From Gemmatimonas phototrophica (GTDB lineage: Bacteria; Gemmatimonadota; Gemmatimonadetes; Longimicrobiales; Gaopeijiaceae), in NCBI GenBank assembly GCA_945876015.1, contig CAMCNM010000135.1, positions 1 to 5,912 of the forward strand: DNA of 5,912 nt, read 5' to 3'. Positions 1 through 5,786 of the stretch are shown here, piece by piece. A model generated the notes under the pieces. The model did not search any database. It was not told the DNA's origin and saw only the letters and a program-made list of their open reading frames with translations. Numbering within the stretch: position 1 is the first letter of the stretch; every line of letters begins with the position of its first letter. The position numbers were made by a program, and so were the translations under genes.

Positions 1-78
1 CGGCGTCTCCACGATCGCACTCGTCGGGATCCACAGATCCCCTTGCCGCTCTCGGTCCCTGCGCATTCCCATGGCCAT
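1..78 (-). CDS. Partial transposase, N-terminal 26 codons, running off the left edge
   Basis: An open frame starts at ATG 78-76 and runs to the window edge without a stop. It encodes 26 residues beginning MAMGMRRDRERQGDLWIPTS. The MAMG start, the basic and glutamine-rich stretch and the following LWI(P/A)T pattern resemble, from memory, the N-terminus of IS1182-type DDE transposases, where a GHPFY-like motif usually comes next; here that motif would lie outside the window. Such enzymes cut and join the ends of their own element. The ATG lies 70 nt inside the outer edge of the terminal repeat at 127-148, a normal distance for an IS. No good Shine-Dalgarno is visible, but an AT-rich pocket (81-96) unlike the surrounding DNA lies just upstream and could hold the element's promoter. 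The catalytic domain is not visible, so the family assignment rests on the N-terminus only. Confidence 0.55.
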   Translation of the reverse strand, partial: MAMGMRRDRERQGDLWIPTSAIVETP

Positions 79-126
79 GCGTCAATTTACAATTTCCCAC
101 TCACCGCCGCAGCCATCACAGCGCCT

Positions 127-148
127 GGTTTTACCACGGGCAGCTAGG
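127..148 (-). repeat. Terminal inverted repeat, left copy
   Basis: Read on the minus strand from 148 downward, this begins CCTAGCTGCCCGTGG. The same 15 bases occur on the plus strand at 5765-5779. Continuing inward, a further 5 of 7 positions agree, giving 20 of 22 over 127-148 against 5765-5786. An exact 15-base inverted match in under 6 kb is unlikely by chance. Its position at the same distance from both window ends and at gene boundaries supports paired IS ends. The ftsH stop codon (146-144) lies inside this repeat. Confidence 0.7.
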
Positions 149-2156
149 GGTGGCCGAGGTGCTCCATCGATCGGGACACGGCCGGATCGGGGGGCAGCGG
201 CCGTAGCGGAATCTTGACCTCTCCCGCCGGACGGATGCGCGCGGCCAACGGCGCCGCGCCGAGCGGCTCCGGAACGGGCATCTCGAGCGGAGGCAGCTCT
301 TCGCCGCGCCCGATCTTGCCGATCTGGTCGCGATCGAGCGTCTCACGCTCGAGCAGTGCCTGCGCGATCCGCTCGAGCAGGTCGCGGTTCGCCTCGAGCA
401 CCGTACGCGCGCGCTCGTGCGCCTCGTCGAGGATGCGCTTGACCTCGTCGTCCACGAGCTCGGCGGTATGCTCGCTCACGTCGCGGCGATTCATGATCTC
501 GCGGCCCAGGAAGACCTCGTGATCCGCGTCGCCGATCGCGATCAGGCCGATCTTTTCACTCATGCCGAAACGCGTGACCATGCGTCGGGCCATCCCGGTG
601 GCGCGCTCGATGTCGTTCCCGGCGCCGGTCGTGACGCGCTCCTTGCCGAAGATCATCTCCTCCGCGACGCGCCCGCCGTACAGCATGGTGAGCTGCCCCT
701 CGAGGAATTCCTTCGTGTACGAGTGGCGATCCTCTTCCGGCAACGACGCGGTGATCCCGAGGGCGCGGCCGCGCGGCACGATCGTCACCTTGTGCAGCGG
801 GTCCAGCCCGGGCACGCGCAGGGCGATGACCGCGTGACCCGCTTCGTGATAGGCGGTCAGCCGGCGCTCCTTCTCGGTCAGCACCATGCTCTTCCGCTCG
901 GCGCCGAGCATGACCTTGTCCTTGGCACGCTCGAAGTCGTCCATCGTCACGCGATCGCCGCCGCGCCGGGCGGCGAGCAGCGCGGCCTCGTTGCAGATGT
1001 TCGCGAGGTCGGCGCCCGACAGTCCGGGGGTGCCGCGCGCGAGGATCGGCAGCTCGACGTTGTCACCGAGCGGGAGCTTCTTCGCGTGCACGCGCAGGAT
1101 CGCCTCGCGGCCCTTCACATCAGGCAGGTCCACCACGACCTGACGGTCGAAGCGACCGGGCCGGAGCAGCGCGGGGTCGAGCACGTCGGGCCGGTTGGTG
1201 GCCGCGATCAGGATCACGCCCTCGTTGGTCTCGAAGCCGTCCATCTCGACCAGCAGCGCGTTCAGCGTCTGCTCGCGCTCGTCGTGGCCGCCGCCCAGGC
1301 CGGCACCGCGATGGCGGCCGACCGCGTCGATCTCGTCCACGAAGATGATGCAGGGCGCGTGCGCCTTGCCCTGCTCGAACAGGTCGCGCACCCGCGAGGC
1401 GCCGACGCCGACGAACCTCTCGACGAAGTCGGAGCCGGACATCTGGAAGAACGGGCGCCCCGCCTGACCGGCCACGGCGCGCGCGAGAAGCGTCTTGCCG
1501 GTGCCGGGAGGCCCCACCAGCAGCACACCCTTGGGCAGACGCCCGCCGAGTCGCGCGAAGCGCTGCGGATCCTTCAGGAACTCGATGATCTCCTGGAGCT
1601 CTTCCTTGGCCTCGTCGGCGCCGGCCACGTCCACGAACGTCACCTTGGGGGCTTCGGGGCTGATCAGCTTGGCCTTGGAGCGGCCGAACTGGAACGCCCG
1701 GTTGCTGCCCCCCTGGAACGTGCGGAAGATCCAGATCCAGAACGCGATGAACAGGATCCAGGGAAGCGCGCTGAGCAGGATGGTGCCCCAGCCAGCCTCG
1801 TCGCGCTTCCCTTCCATCGCCACGCCCTGTGCGAGGAGCTTCTCCTCGAGCGCGGGCGTGAGATCACCCGGAAGCGTGGTCTGGAACGCGACCATGTCCT
1901 GTCCGTTCCGGGACACCGCCTTCTTGAGCTCGCCGGTCATCCGACGCTGATCGATGACCGTGACCTTGGCGACGTTGTTGGCGTCGAGCTGCTGCCGGAA
2001 CTCGGAATAGGTGAAGGTCTGGGTGCGCTCTTCCTGCCCCCGGATGAACTGCACCGCGGAGAGCGACAGGACCACGATGAGGGCCCAGAGGGCCGCGGTC
2101 TTGGAGCGCCCCGACCAGCTCGGGGGCGTGTCGTTTTTCTGCCCGAATTCAGCCAT
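144..2156 (-). CDS. ftsH: ATP-dependent zinc metalloprotease FtsH
   Basis: This is a membrane-anchored hexameric AAA+ protease that extracts and degrades misfolded membrane proteins and selected cytosolic regulators. The 670-residue product has two membrane segments (about 22-39 and 124-146) around an extracytoplasmic FtsH domain. Walker A is GPPGTGKT 215-222 and Walker B is IIFVDEID 270-277. The pore loop is RFVGVG 247-252. The second region of homology has arginine fingers R332 and R335. The M41 zinc site is HEAGH 437-441, with D515 as probable third ligand in [12 protein letters not shown]. All catalytic residues are present. The usual Met before the pore Phe is Arg here (R247). The tail after about residue 620 is proline-rich and ends at a TAG inside the IS terminal repeat, so the native C-terminus may have been altered; length is still normal for the family (E. 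coli about 644). The ATG at 2156 has a GGGG Shine-Dalgarno 10 nt upstream. It is the last gene of the block, 42 nt after hpt. Confidence 0.97.
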   Translation of the reverse strand: MAEFGQKNDTPPSWSGRSKTAALWALIVVLSLSAVQFIRGQEERTQTFTYSEFRQQLDANNVAKVTVIDQRRMTGELKKAVSRNGQDMVAFQTTLPGDLTPALEEKLLAQGVAMEGKRDEAGWGTILLSALPWILFIAFWIWIFRTFQGGSNRAFQFGRSKAKLISPEAPKVTFVDVAGADEAKEELQEIIEFLKDPQRFARLGGRLPKGVLLVGPPGTGKTLLARAVAGQAGRPFFQMSGSDFVERFVGVGASRVRDLFEQGKAHAPCIIFVDEIDAVGRHRGAGLGGGHDEREQTLNALLVEMDGFETNEGVILIAATNRPDVLDPALLRPGRFDRQVVVDLPDVKGREAILRVHAKKLPLGDNVELPILARGTPGLSGADLANICNEAALLAARRGGDRVTMDDFERAKDKVMLGAERKSMVLTEKERRLTAYHEAGHAVIALRVPGLDPLHKVTIVPRGRALGITASLPEEDRHSYTKEFLEGQLTMLYGGRVAEEMIFGKERVTTGAGNDIERATGMARRMVTRFGMSEKIGLIAIGDADHEVFLGREIMNRRDVSEHTAELVDDEVKRILDEAHERARTVLEANRDLLERIAQALLERETLDRDQIGKIGRGEELPPLEMPVPEPLGAAPLAARIRPAGEVKIPLRPLPPDPAVSRSMEHLGHP

Positions 2157-2165
2157 GCCGCATTT

Positions 2166-2176
2166 ACCCCAGGGGT
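2166..2176 (-). promoter_or_regulatory. Inverted repeat over the ftsH ribosome binding site
   Basis: On the minus strand the spacer between hpt and ftsH contains ACCCC-T-GGGGT, a perfect 5-bp inverted repeat with a single central base. The GGGG arm is the best Shine-Dalgarno candidate for ftsH (10 nt before the ATG). As a lone RNA hairpin the loop would be too tight, so one or two pairs would have to open. It resembles the arrangement before hpt. A regulatory role is inference only. Confidence 0.25.
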
Positions 2177-2198
2177 GGAAAATCCTGCCCTCGCCGGC

Positions 2199-2708
2199 TC
2201 AGACGGCCGCGATATAGGGCAGGTGCCTCAGGTCCTCACCGTGGTCCATCCCATACCCCACCAGGAACTCGTCGGGTGCATCGAACCCCACCCAGCGCGG
2301 CTTCCGGTCCAGCACCGAGCCCGACTTGTGCAGCAGCGCGCACAGCTCCAGGCTCGCCGGTCCCCGCCCCGCCAGGAGCGGAAGCACCCGGTTCACCGTG
2401 TGTCCCGAATCGAGCACGTCCTCGACCACAAGCACCGCGCGCCCGGTCAGCCTGGTCTCCGGATCGTACAGGAGGCGCACGTCCCCGCTCGAGGTCTGCC
2501 CGGCGCCGTAGCTCGACGCCACCAGGAAGTCCACCTGGAGCGGACAGTCGATGCGGCGCACCAGATCGGCGAGAAAGATGAACGAGCCCTTCAGCAGCCC
2601 CACCACGAGAAGGTCGTCGGCCGCGGTATAGGCCGCCGAGATCTCCCGTCCGAGCGCCTCCACCCGGGCGCGGATCTGCTCCTCAGTATAGACGATCCGG
2701 CGGAGCAT
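2199..2708 (-). CDS. hpt: Hypoxanthine phosphoribosyltransferase
   Basis: This cytosolic purine-salvage enzyme joins hypoxanthine (often also guanine) to PRPP, giving IMP or GMP. The 169-residue protein shows the family landmarks in order: GLLKGS at 37-42; the flexible-loop SSYG at 65-68; the PRPP-binding signature VLVVEDVLDSGHT at 92-104 with acidic pair E96/D97; K128 in the base-binding region; and the C-terminal stretch DEFLVGYGMD...LRHLPYI (146-166). I chose the ATG at 2708-2706 because it puts MLRRIVYTEEQI at the start, as in typical family members, and leaves a 25-nt gap after tilS. An in-frame ATG at 2750 would add 14 unconserved residues and overlap tilS by 17 nt. A G-run just before the chosen start can serve as the ribosome binding site but also lies in a hairpin. 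The enzyme could equally be labelled HGPRT; substrate preference cannot be read here. Confidence 0.94.
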   Translation of the reverse strand: MLRRIVYTEEQIRARVEALGREISAAYTAADDLLVVGLLKGSFIFLADLVRRIDCPLQVDFLVASSYGAGQTSSGDVRLLYDPETRLTGRAVLVVEDVLDSGHTVNRVLPLLAGRGPASLELCALLHKSGSVLDRKPRWVGFDAPDEFLVGYGMDHGEDLRHLPYIAAV

Positions 2709-2710
2709 GC

Positions 2711-2729
2711 GCCCCCCCAGTGGGGAGGC
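2711..2729 (-). promoter_or_regulatory. GC-rich hairpin overlapping the hpt ribosome binding site
   Basis: On the minus strand, GCCUCCCC (2729-2722) can pair with GGGGGGGC (2718-2711) around the 3-nt loop ACU, giving eight pairs including one G-U. The 3' arm is the G-run that would act as Shine-Dalgarno for the ATG at 2708, and the stem ends 2 nt before that codon. A ribosome finishing tilS (stop at 2736-2734) would cover part of this stem. Coupled translation of hpt to tilS, or repression when they are uncoupled, is therefore possible. The pairing is visible; the function is inferred. Confidence 0.35.
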
Positions 2730-2733
2730 CCGC

Positions 2734-4122
2734 TCAGGCTCGCCCTTCATCCCCGATCCCGATGTGGAAGATCGGCTCCCCCGGTGCCGGCTCCGTGCCG
2801 GCCCCGCGGACCACCCCCGGCAGCCAGAGCACCCGCTCGGCGCCGTCCACGAGCACCGGAACGGACGGCCGCTCGCTCAACGGGATACGGGCCTCACCCA
2901 TCAGCTTCTTCAGTTTCTTCGATCCATATGAAAGGCGGATCCGGTCACCGGGCCTCGGGCCTCGGAAGCGAAGGGGGAAGATCAGCCGGGGCAGCGCGAA
3001 GGTCTCGCGCTCCGTGGGCCCCTCGGCCTCATCGCGAGGCAGCGCATCGAGGGACCACCAGGCCCCGAGGCGACGGCCGCTGACCTCGAACCGACCCTCC
3101 CCCGACCCCACCGCTGGAATCTCCAGAAGCGCGTCCGCTCGACTCACCTGGTCGGACGCGAGAACGAAGCGGTCGAACTCCCGCGAGAGCGTGAGCCCGC
3201 CCGGAAGGAGATGGCCACGGCCGCTCGCTCCCGCGCTCGTAAACGCCACCGCGGCGACGGTTCCCGCCTCGTCGAGGGAGCAGCCGAGCCGGCGGAGGAG
3301 CGAGCGCATCACCCGAGCCCGGACACTCGGAGGATATCCGAGCAGAACCGGGCGGGCAACCACGATTCGGCCATCCGTGCGCTCGAGAATCGCCCTCTCC
3401 ACCAGCTCCGGAAGCACCGCGCGCCAGGCCTGTTCCTCGCGCGCCGCCAGCCGCGCGAGCCGCACGAGGGACCGCCGCGCGCGCGGAGCCACCGCGGCCT
3501 CGAGCCCAGGAATCAGATCGCGGCGGATGGCGTTCCGGGCGAAGCGAGGGTCCGCGTTGGTGGGATCCACGCGCGACGTGAGGCCCACCGAGGCGGCGTA
3601 CCGCTCGAGCTCGTCGCGCCAGAAGGAAAGGAGCGGACGGAGGAGGACGCCCCGCCGCGCCGGGATCCCGCGCAGCCCGGCCAGACCCGTTCCGCGGGCG
3701 ATCCGGAACAGGACCGTCTCGGCCTGATCGTCCGCCTGGTGCGCGGTGAGGATCCAGCGCGCCCCGACGCGGGCCCGCACCGACTCGAGGAACCGGTAGC
3801 GCGCGTCCCGCGCCGACTGCTCGGTGGTGAGCGGCTCGGTCGCCACGCCCACCTCGACGGGTACGTCCCACGAGGCCGCCAGCTCGGCGACCCACCGCGC
3901 GTCATCCCCGCTCTCCGGCCGCATGCGGTGATCGAAATGTGCGACGACCAGGTCGAGACGCGGAAGCGCGGCACCGAAGCGGAGCAGATGGAGCAGCACG
4001 GTGGAGTCGAGTCCGCCCGACACGGCGACCACGACGCGGTCACCGGGCGCCGGGCGGCCCCGCTCGGTCATGCGCGCGGCCAAACGCGCGGGAAGATCGC
4101 CGCGGTCGGCGCCCACGCTCAT
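2734..4122 (-). CDS. tilS: tRNA(Ile)-lysidine synthetase TilS
   Basis: TilS uses ATP and lysine to convert C34 of the tRNA-Ile CAU anticodon to lysidine, so that the tRNA reads AUA and is charged with Ile. The 462-residue protein has the N-type PP-loop SGGLDS at 35-40, then AHFDHRMRPES 61-71, LTAHQADDQAETVLFR 125-140, RPLL 162-165 and the RNA-facing DPTNADPRFARNAIR 186-200. A C-terminal TilS_C-like domain (about 384-437, RFRGPRPGDRI ... KKLKKLMGEARIP) follows. This full-length architecture matches the longer E. coli-type enzymes. The frame stays open upstream to 4692, but ATG 4122 fits best: it overlaps the GDPD stop in ATGA (translational coupling) and puts the PP-loop at a normal depth. A second ATG at codon 18 is possible. 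The gene should be essential unless a tRNA-Ile(UAU) exists. Confidence 0.96.
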   Translation of the reverse strand: MSVGADRGDLPARLAARMTERGRPAPGDRVVVAVSGGLDSTVLLHLLRFGAALPRLDLVVAHFDHRMRPESGDDARWVAELAASWDVPVEVGVATEPLTTEQSARDARYRFLESVRARVGARWILTAHQADDQAETVLFRIARGTGLAGLRGIPARRGVLLRPLLSFWRDELERYAASVGLTSRVDPTNADPRFARNAIRRDLIPGLEAAVAPRARRSLVRLARLAAREEQAWRAVLPELVERAILERTDGRIVVARPVLLGYPPSVRARVMRSLLRRLGCSLDEAGTVAAVAFTSAGASGRGHLLPGGLTLSREFDRFVLASDQVSRADALLEIPAVGSGEGRFEVSGRRLGAWWSLDALPRDEAEGPTERETFALPRLIFPLRFRGPRPGDRIRLSYGSKKLKKLMGEARIPLSERPSVPVLVDGAERVLWLPGVVRGAGTEPAPGEPIFHIGIGDEGRA

Positions 4123-4940
4123 GGCGACGGCGGCCCCGGCGGCGGCGGGCGCTTCACGATCTCGGTGAGGACCTGCGCTAGCAGGTCCGGCCGGTCGCTC
4201 TGGATTCCGTCCACGCCCATGTAGATCAGCCGTCGCATGTCCGCCGGTTCGTCCACCGTCCAGACCTGGACGGGAATGTTGCGCCGGTGCGCGCGCATGA
4301 GGAACGCGGGGGTCACCACCCGGATGCCGCGCCACCACTCGCATACCTGGATGATGTCCACCGGCGGAGTATACCCGAACGGGAGCAGGCGGAGCCGCGC
4401 GACGTGGCCGGTCGATGCGCCCCAAGGGCCCCGGTAGCCGCGCGCCCCGTCCCGCGTGTGCTCGTGCTCGGCCGCGATCAGGACCCTCTGGGTCGCGCCG
4501 TGCCGCTCGATCAGCGCGACGAGCGGAGCGGCAGCCTCGGGGCTCTTGCTCTCGACGTTGAGCCGCGTGCGCGGAAAGGCCTCGAGCACCTCCTCGAAGC
4601 GCGGGATGCCCACACCTTTGCCGCGGAACGAATGAGTGCCGTCGAGCGCAGTGAAGCGATGACCGGCGTCTAGCTCGCGCACCGTGGCCCACGGGAGGTC
4701 GCGCACCTGGCCCGAGCCGTCGGTGGTGCGATCCACCGCCGCGTCGTGGATCACCACGACCTCACCGTCGACGGTCAGACGCACGTCCATCTCGAGGATG
4801 TCCGCGCGCCAGTGATCGACCGCCTGACGGAACGCGGCCATCGTGTTCTCGGGGGCGAGCTTGGAGCCGCCCCGGTGCGCTACCAGGTGCGGGGCCCCGG
4901 CGAGATAGGGATGGCCGGGGCGCCGGCCGGCGTCGAACAC
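4119..4940 (-). CDS. Cytosolic glycerophosphodiester phosphodiesterase (GDPD family)
   Basis: GDPD enzymes hydrolyse glycerophosphodiesters from phospholipid turnover to sn-glycerol-3-phosphate and an alcohol. The 273-residue product folds as the family TIM barrel. It shows AHRGGSKLAPENT 21-33 (H22/R23 and E31-N-T), the metal site E50-M-D52, catalytic H65-D66, VESK 129-132 (usual IEIK), WTVDEP 227-232 and the closing GVDGIQSDRPDLL 242-254. There is no signal peptide or membrane segment, so it is UgpQ-like (cytosolic) rather than periplasmic GlpQ-like. The start is GTG at 4940-4938, one base after the TAA of the preceding gene. There is no strong Shine-Dalgarno, which suggests re-initiation. 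The 3' end overlaps tilS in ATGA. The last dozen residues are a proline-rich tail of no known role. Substrate class (glycerophosphocholine, -ethanolamine or -glycerol) cannot be told. Confidence 0.92.
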   Translation of the reverse strand: MFDAGRRPGHPYLAGAPHLVAHRGGSKLAPENTMAAFRQAVDHWRADILEMDVRLTVDGEVVVIHDAAVDRTTDGSGQVRDLPWATVRELDAGHRFTALDGTHSFRGKGVGIPRFEEVLEAFPRTRLNVESKSPEAAAPLVALIERHGATQRVLIAAEHEHTRDGARGYRGPWGASTGHVARLRLLPFGYTPPVDIIQVCEWWRGIRVVTPAFLMRAHRRNIPVQVWTVDEPADMRRLIYMGVDGIQSDRPDLLAQVLTEIVKRPPPPGPPSP

Positions 4941-4941
4941 C

Positions 4942-5439
4942 TTAATGGACGGAGCGAACCGACTCGGCGCGCGCCGCTTCCTGCGGAGAGAGCTCGAGCC
5001 ACCGGTACAGGACGAGGTCCACGAGGCGATCGGTCATGTCGAGCTCCCAGCGCACCTTCTCGGGCTCGCCGTCGTCCTCGCCGGAGGAGATCATCTCGTC
5101 GAGCTCGAGCACCCGCGCGGCGAGGAAGCGCAGCAGTTCCTCGACCACCTCAGGCCGCGGCTCGGCTTCGACCGACTCGGTCGCCGACTCGGTCAGCAAA
5201 AGGCCGCGCACGAACGCGAGCAGCCCGGGGAACATGCGCTCCACGGCTTCGTCGCCCGCGTCGTGGGTGATGTTCTCCCACTCGAGCTCGTTCCAGTAGA
5301 GGTCGGTGGCCTCCTCCATCAGGTGCTTGCGCACGTGCGGAGGAGCGTCGGGCCCGCGTGGTGGAGAGAGGTAGCGGCCGATGACCTGTCCGAGGCGCTC
5401 ACGCCGGCCGCCCAGCAGAGTGGTGACGCGGTCAATCAC
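4942..5439 (-). CDS. Unrecognised acidic helical protein, first gene of the block
   Basis: I do not recognise this 165-residue protein. It is soluble (no signal peptide or convincing membrane span), rich in Glu and Asp and predicted largely helical. It has a basic N-terminus (MIDRVTTLLGGRRERLGQVI), an aromatic-acidic segment at about 41-60 (EEATDLYWNELEWENITHD), a Leu-rich helix at 97-115 and a WELDMTDRLVDLVLYRWLEL helix at 131-150. An acidic Ser/Glu/Asp linker at 118-127 separates the last two. The amphipathic helices suggest a small helical bundle or a protein-protein adaptor; that is inference. The start is GTG at 5439-5437, chosen because GGAGG lies 8 nt upstream (5452-5448) and an in-frame TGA shortly upstream limits extension. 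Codon use with G/C third bases matches its neighbours and supports a real gene. Its stop is 1 nt from the GDPD start, so the two are probably co-translated. Confidence 0.8.
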   Translation of the reverse strand: MIDRVTTLLGGRRERLGQVIGRYLSPPRGPDAPPHVRKHLMEEATDLYWNELEWENITHDAGDEAVERMFPGLLAFVRGLLLTESATESVEAEPRPEVVEELLRFLAARVLELDEMISSGEDDGEPEKVRWELDMTDRLVDLVLYRWLELSPQEAARAESVRSVH

Positions 5440-5684
5440 GGCGCGAGCCTCCAGGAAATGATGTGCGGGCGGTCAACATGGGGAGTCGAAGCTCGCTCGG
5501 CCAGACGCGGCCGTGCGAGATCGAGACCCCCGCTCACTCGGCGCGCTTCTCCTGTCTGAGTCGTCCCGCCATCGCATCGTATAGCGATCGTGGGAAGATC
5601 TGCCCGATCCAGGGAATGCCTCTCGGGTCGGTAACCCGGCCTTCCTGGTTGACGCAGACCCTCCCCGCCCAGGACGTTCCCGGA
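5440..5684. other. Upstream region of the block without a confident gene
   Basis: These 245 nt separate the minus-strand block from the plus-strand fragment at 5685 and would be expected to hold divergent promoters. I see no clear promoter pair. TTGACC on the minus strand (5476-5471) looks like a -35 box, but 17 nt further on lies only the Shine-Dalgarno, not a -10 box. A minus-strand frame ending in TGA at 5536-5534 reads plausibly from about 5660 down (VCVNQEGRVTDPRGIPWIGQ and onward) and could be a degraded gene tail. Its third-position G/C bias is weaker than in the real genes, so I do not call it. Confidence 0.4.
5448..5452 (-). promoter_or_regulatory. Shine-Dalgarno GGAGG deciding the GTG start of the first gene
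   Basis: On the minus strand GGAGG is followed by the 8-nt spacer CTCGCGCC and then GTG (5439). This is the best ribosome binding site in the window. It fixes the start of the 165-aa gene despite the non-ATG codon. The strength of this site at the head of the block, against weak sites at the internal genes, fits one mRNA translated largely by coupling. Confidence 0.7.
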
Positions 5685-5765
5685 GTGGCTACCATCGACG
5701 CGGTTCTCCCCCTGACGCTCGCTGATGTCGAGCGCGCTCGCATCCTGCTGCGCTCGCTCGCATAC
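5685..5765 (+). pseudogene. N-terminal fragment, glycosyltransferase-like, cut by the right IS end
   Basis: A plus-strand frame from GTG 5685 encodes 27 residues (MATIDAVLPLTLADVERARI, then LLRSLAY) before it meets the terminal repeat at 5765. The pattern of a hydrophobic beta strand (IDAVLPL) followed by an amphipathic helix (ADVERARILLRSL) is typical of the N-terminus of GT-A type glycosyltransferases. AGGA at 5671-5674 lies 10 nt before the GTG. Coding quality is good up to the repeat and poor after it (AARGRTASRHAGLRRANG), as expected if an insertion split the gene. The frame is also open upstream to ATG 5478, so the start is uncertain. With so few residues the family is a guess, and chance is not excluded in GC-rich DNA. 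Confidence 0.3.
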
Positions 5766-5786
5766 CTAGCTGCCCGTGGCAGAACC
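5765..5786 (+). repeat. Terminal inverted repeat, right copy
   Basis: The plus strand reads CCTAGCTGCCCGTGG at 5765-5779, then continues with A-x-A-A-C-C identity to the left copy; 20 of 22 positions match 127-148 in inverted orientation. CTAG at 5766-5769 corresponds to CTAG at 144-147 and may be the target site rather than the element. The outer edge is 148 nt from the right end of the window, exactly as on the left. Confidence 0.7.

Larger units (their letters stand above)
1..148 (-). mobile_element. Left-hand IS terminus (5' end of an IS, transposase reading leftward)
   Basis: This segment has a terminal inverted repeat at its outer edge (127-148), about 48 nt of non-coding leader, then the start of a probable transposase frame on the minus strand. 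The matching terminus is inverted at the other side of the window (5765-5786). The exact outer boundary is uncertain: CTAG at 144-147 is palindromic and may be a target site rather than IS sequence, so the element could begin at 148 or at 143. The insertion abuts or overlaps the last codon of ftsH. A small hairpin within it (TGGT at 126-129 with ACCA at 133-136) has no U-tract after it and is not a convincing terminator for ftsH. Confidence 0.55.

Noticed and set aside
123..141. Terminator hairpin after ftsH
   Set aside because: The stem is short and bulged and no U-run follows; the bases are better explained as part of the IS terminal repeat.
2149..2163. Four-codon ORF overlapping the ftsH start codon
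   Set aside because: The out-of-frame ATG sits too close to the Shine-Dalgarno and is readily explained by chance.
2709..2750. Longer hpt start at ATG 2750
   Set aside because: The 14 added residues have no counterpart in the family and would overlap tilS; the ATG at 2708 gives the typical N-terminus. It is not fully excluded.
417..3083. Plus-strand 888-codon open frame
   Set aside because: It runs antisense to ftsH, hpt and the end of tilS. Its His/Arg/Glu/Ala-rich translation is the usual shadow of high-GC genes and shows no domain.
4123..4692. N-terminal extension of the tilS frame to an upstream ATG
   Set aside because: The extra 190 codons lie over the GDPD coding region in another frame, are Arg/Ala-rich and non-conserved, and would push the PP-loop far from its normal depth.
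5448..5476. Minus-strand promoter with TTGACC as -35
   Set aside because: The -10 position at proper spacing is TGGAGG, which is the Shine-Dalgarno, and such a promoter would give almost no 5' leader.
5432..5479. 15-codon leader ORF overlapping the start of the first gene
   Set aside because: No ribosome binding site precedes its ATG, there is no codon run or attenuator structure, and its length is expected by chance.
4945..5559. Plus-strand 204-codon open frame opposite the first gene
   Set aside because: It is antisense to the 165-aa gene, which has an ideal Shine-Dalgarno and fits the operon spacing; the plus frame has neither.
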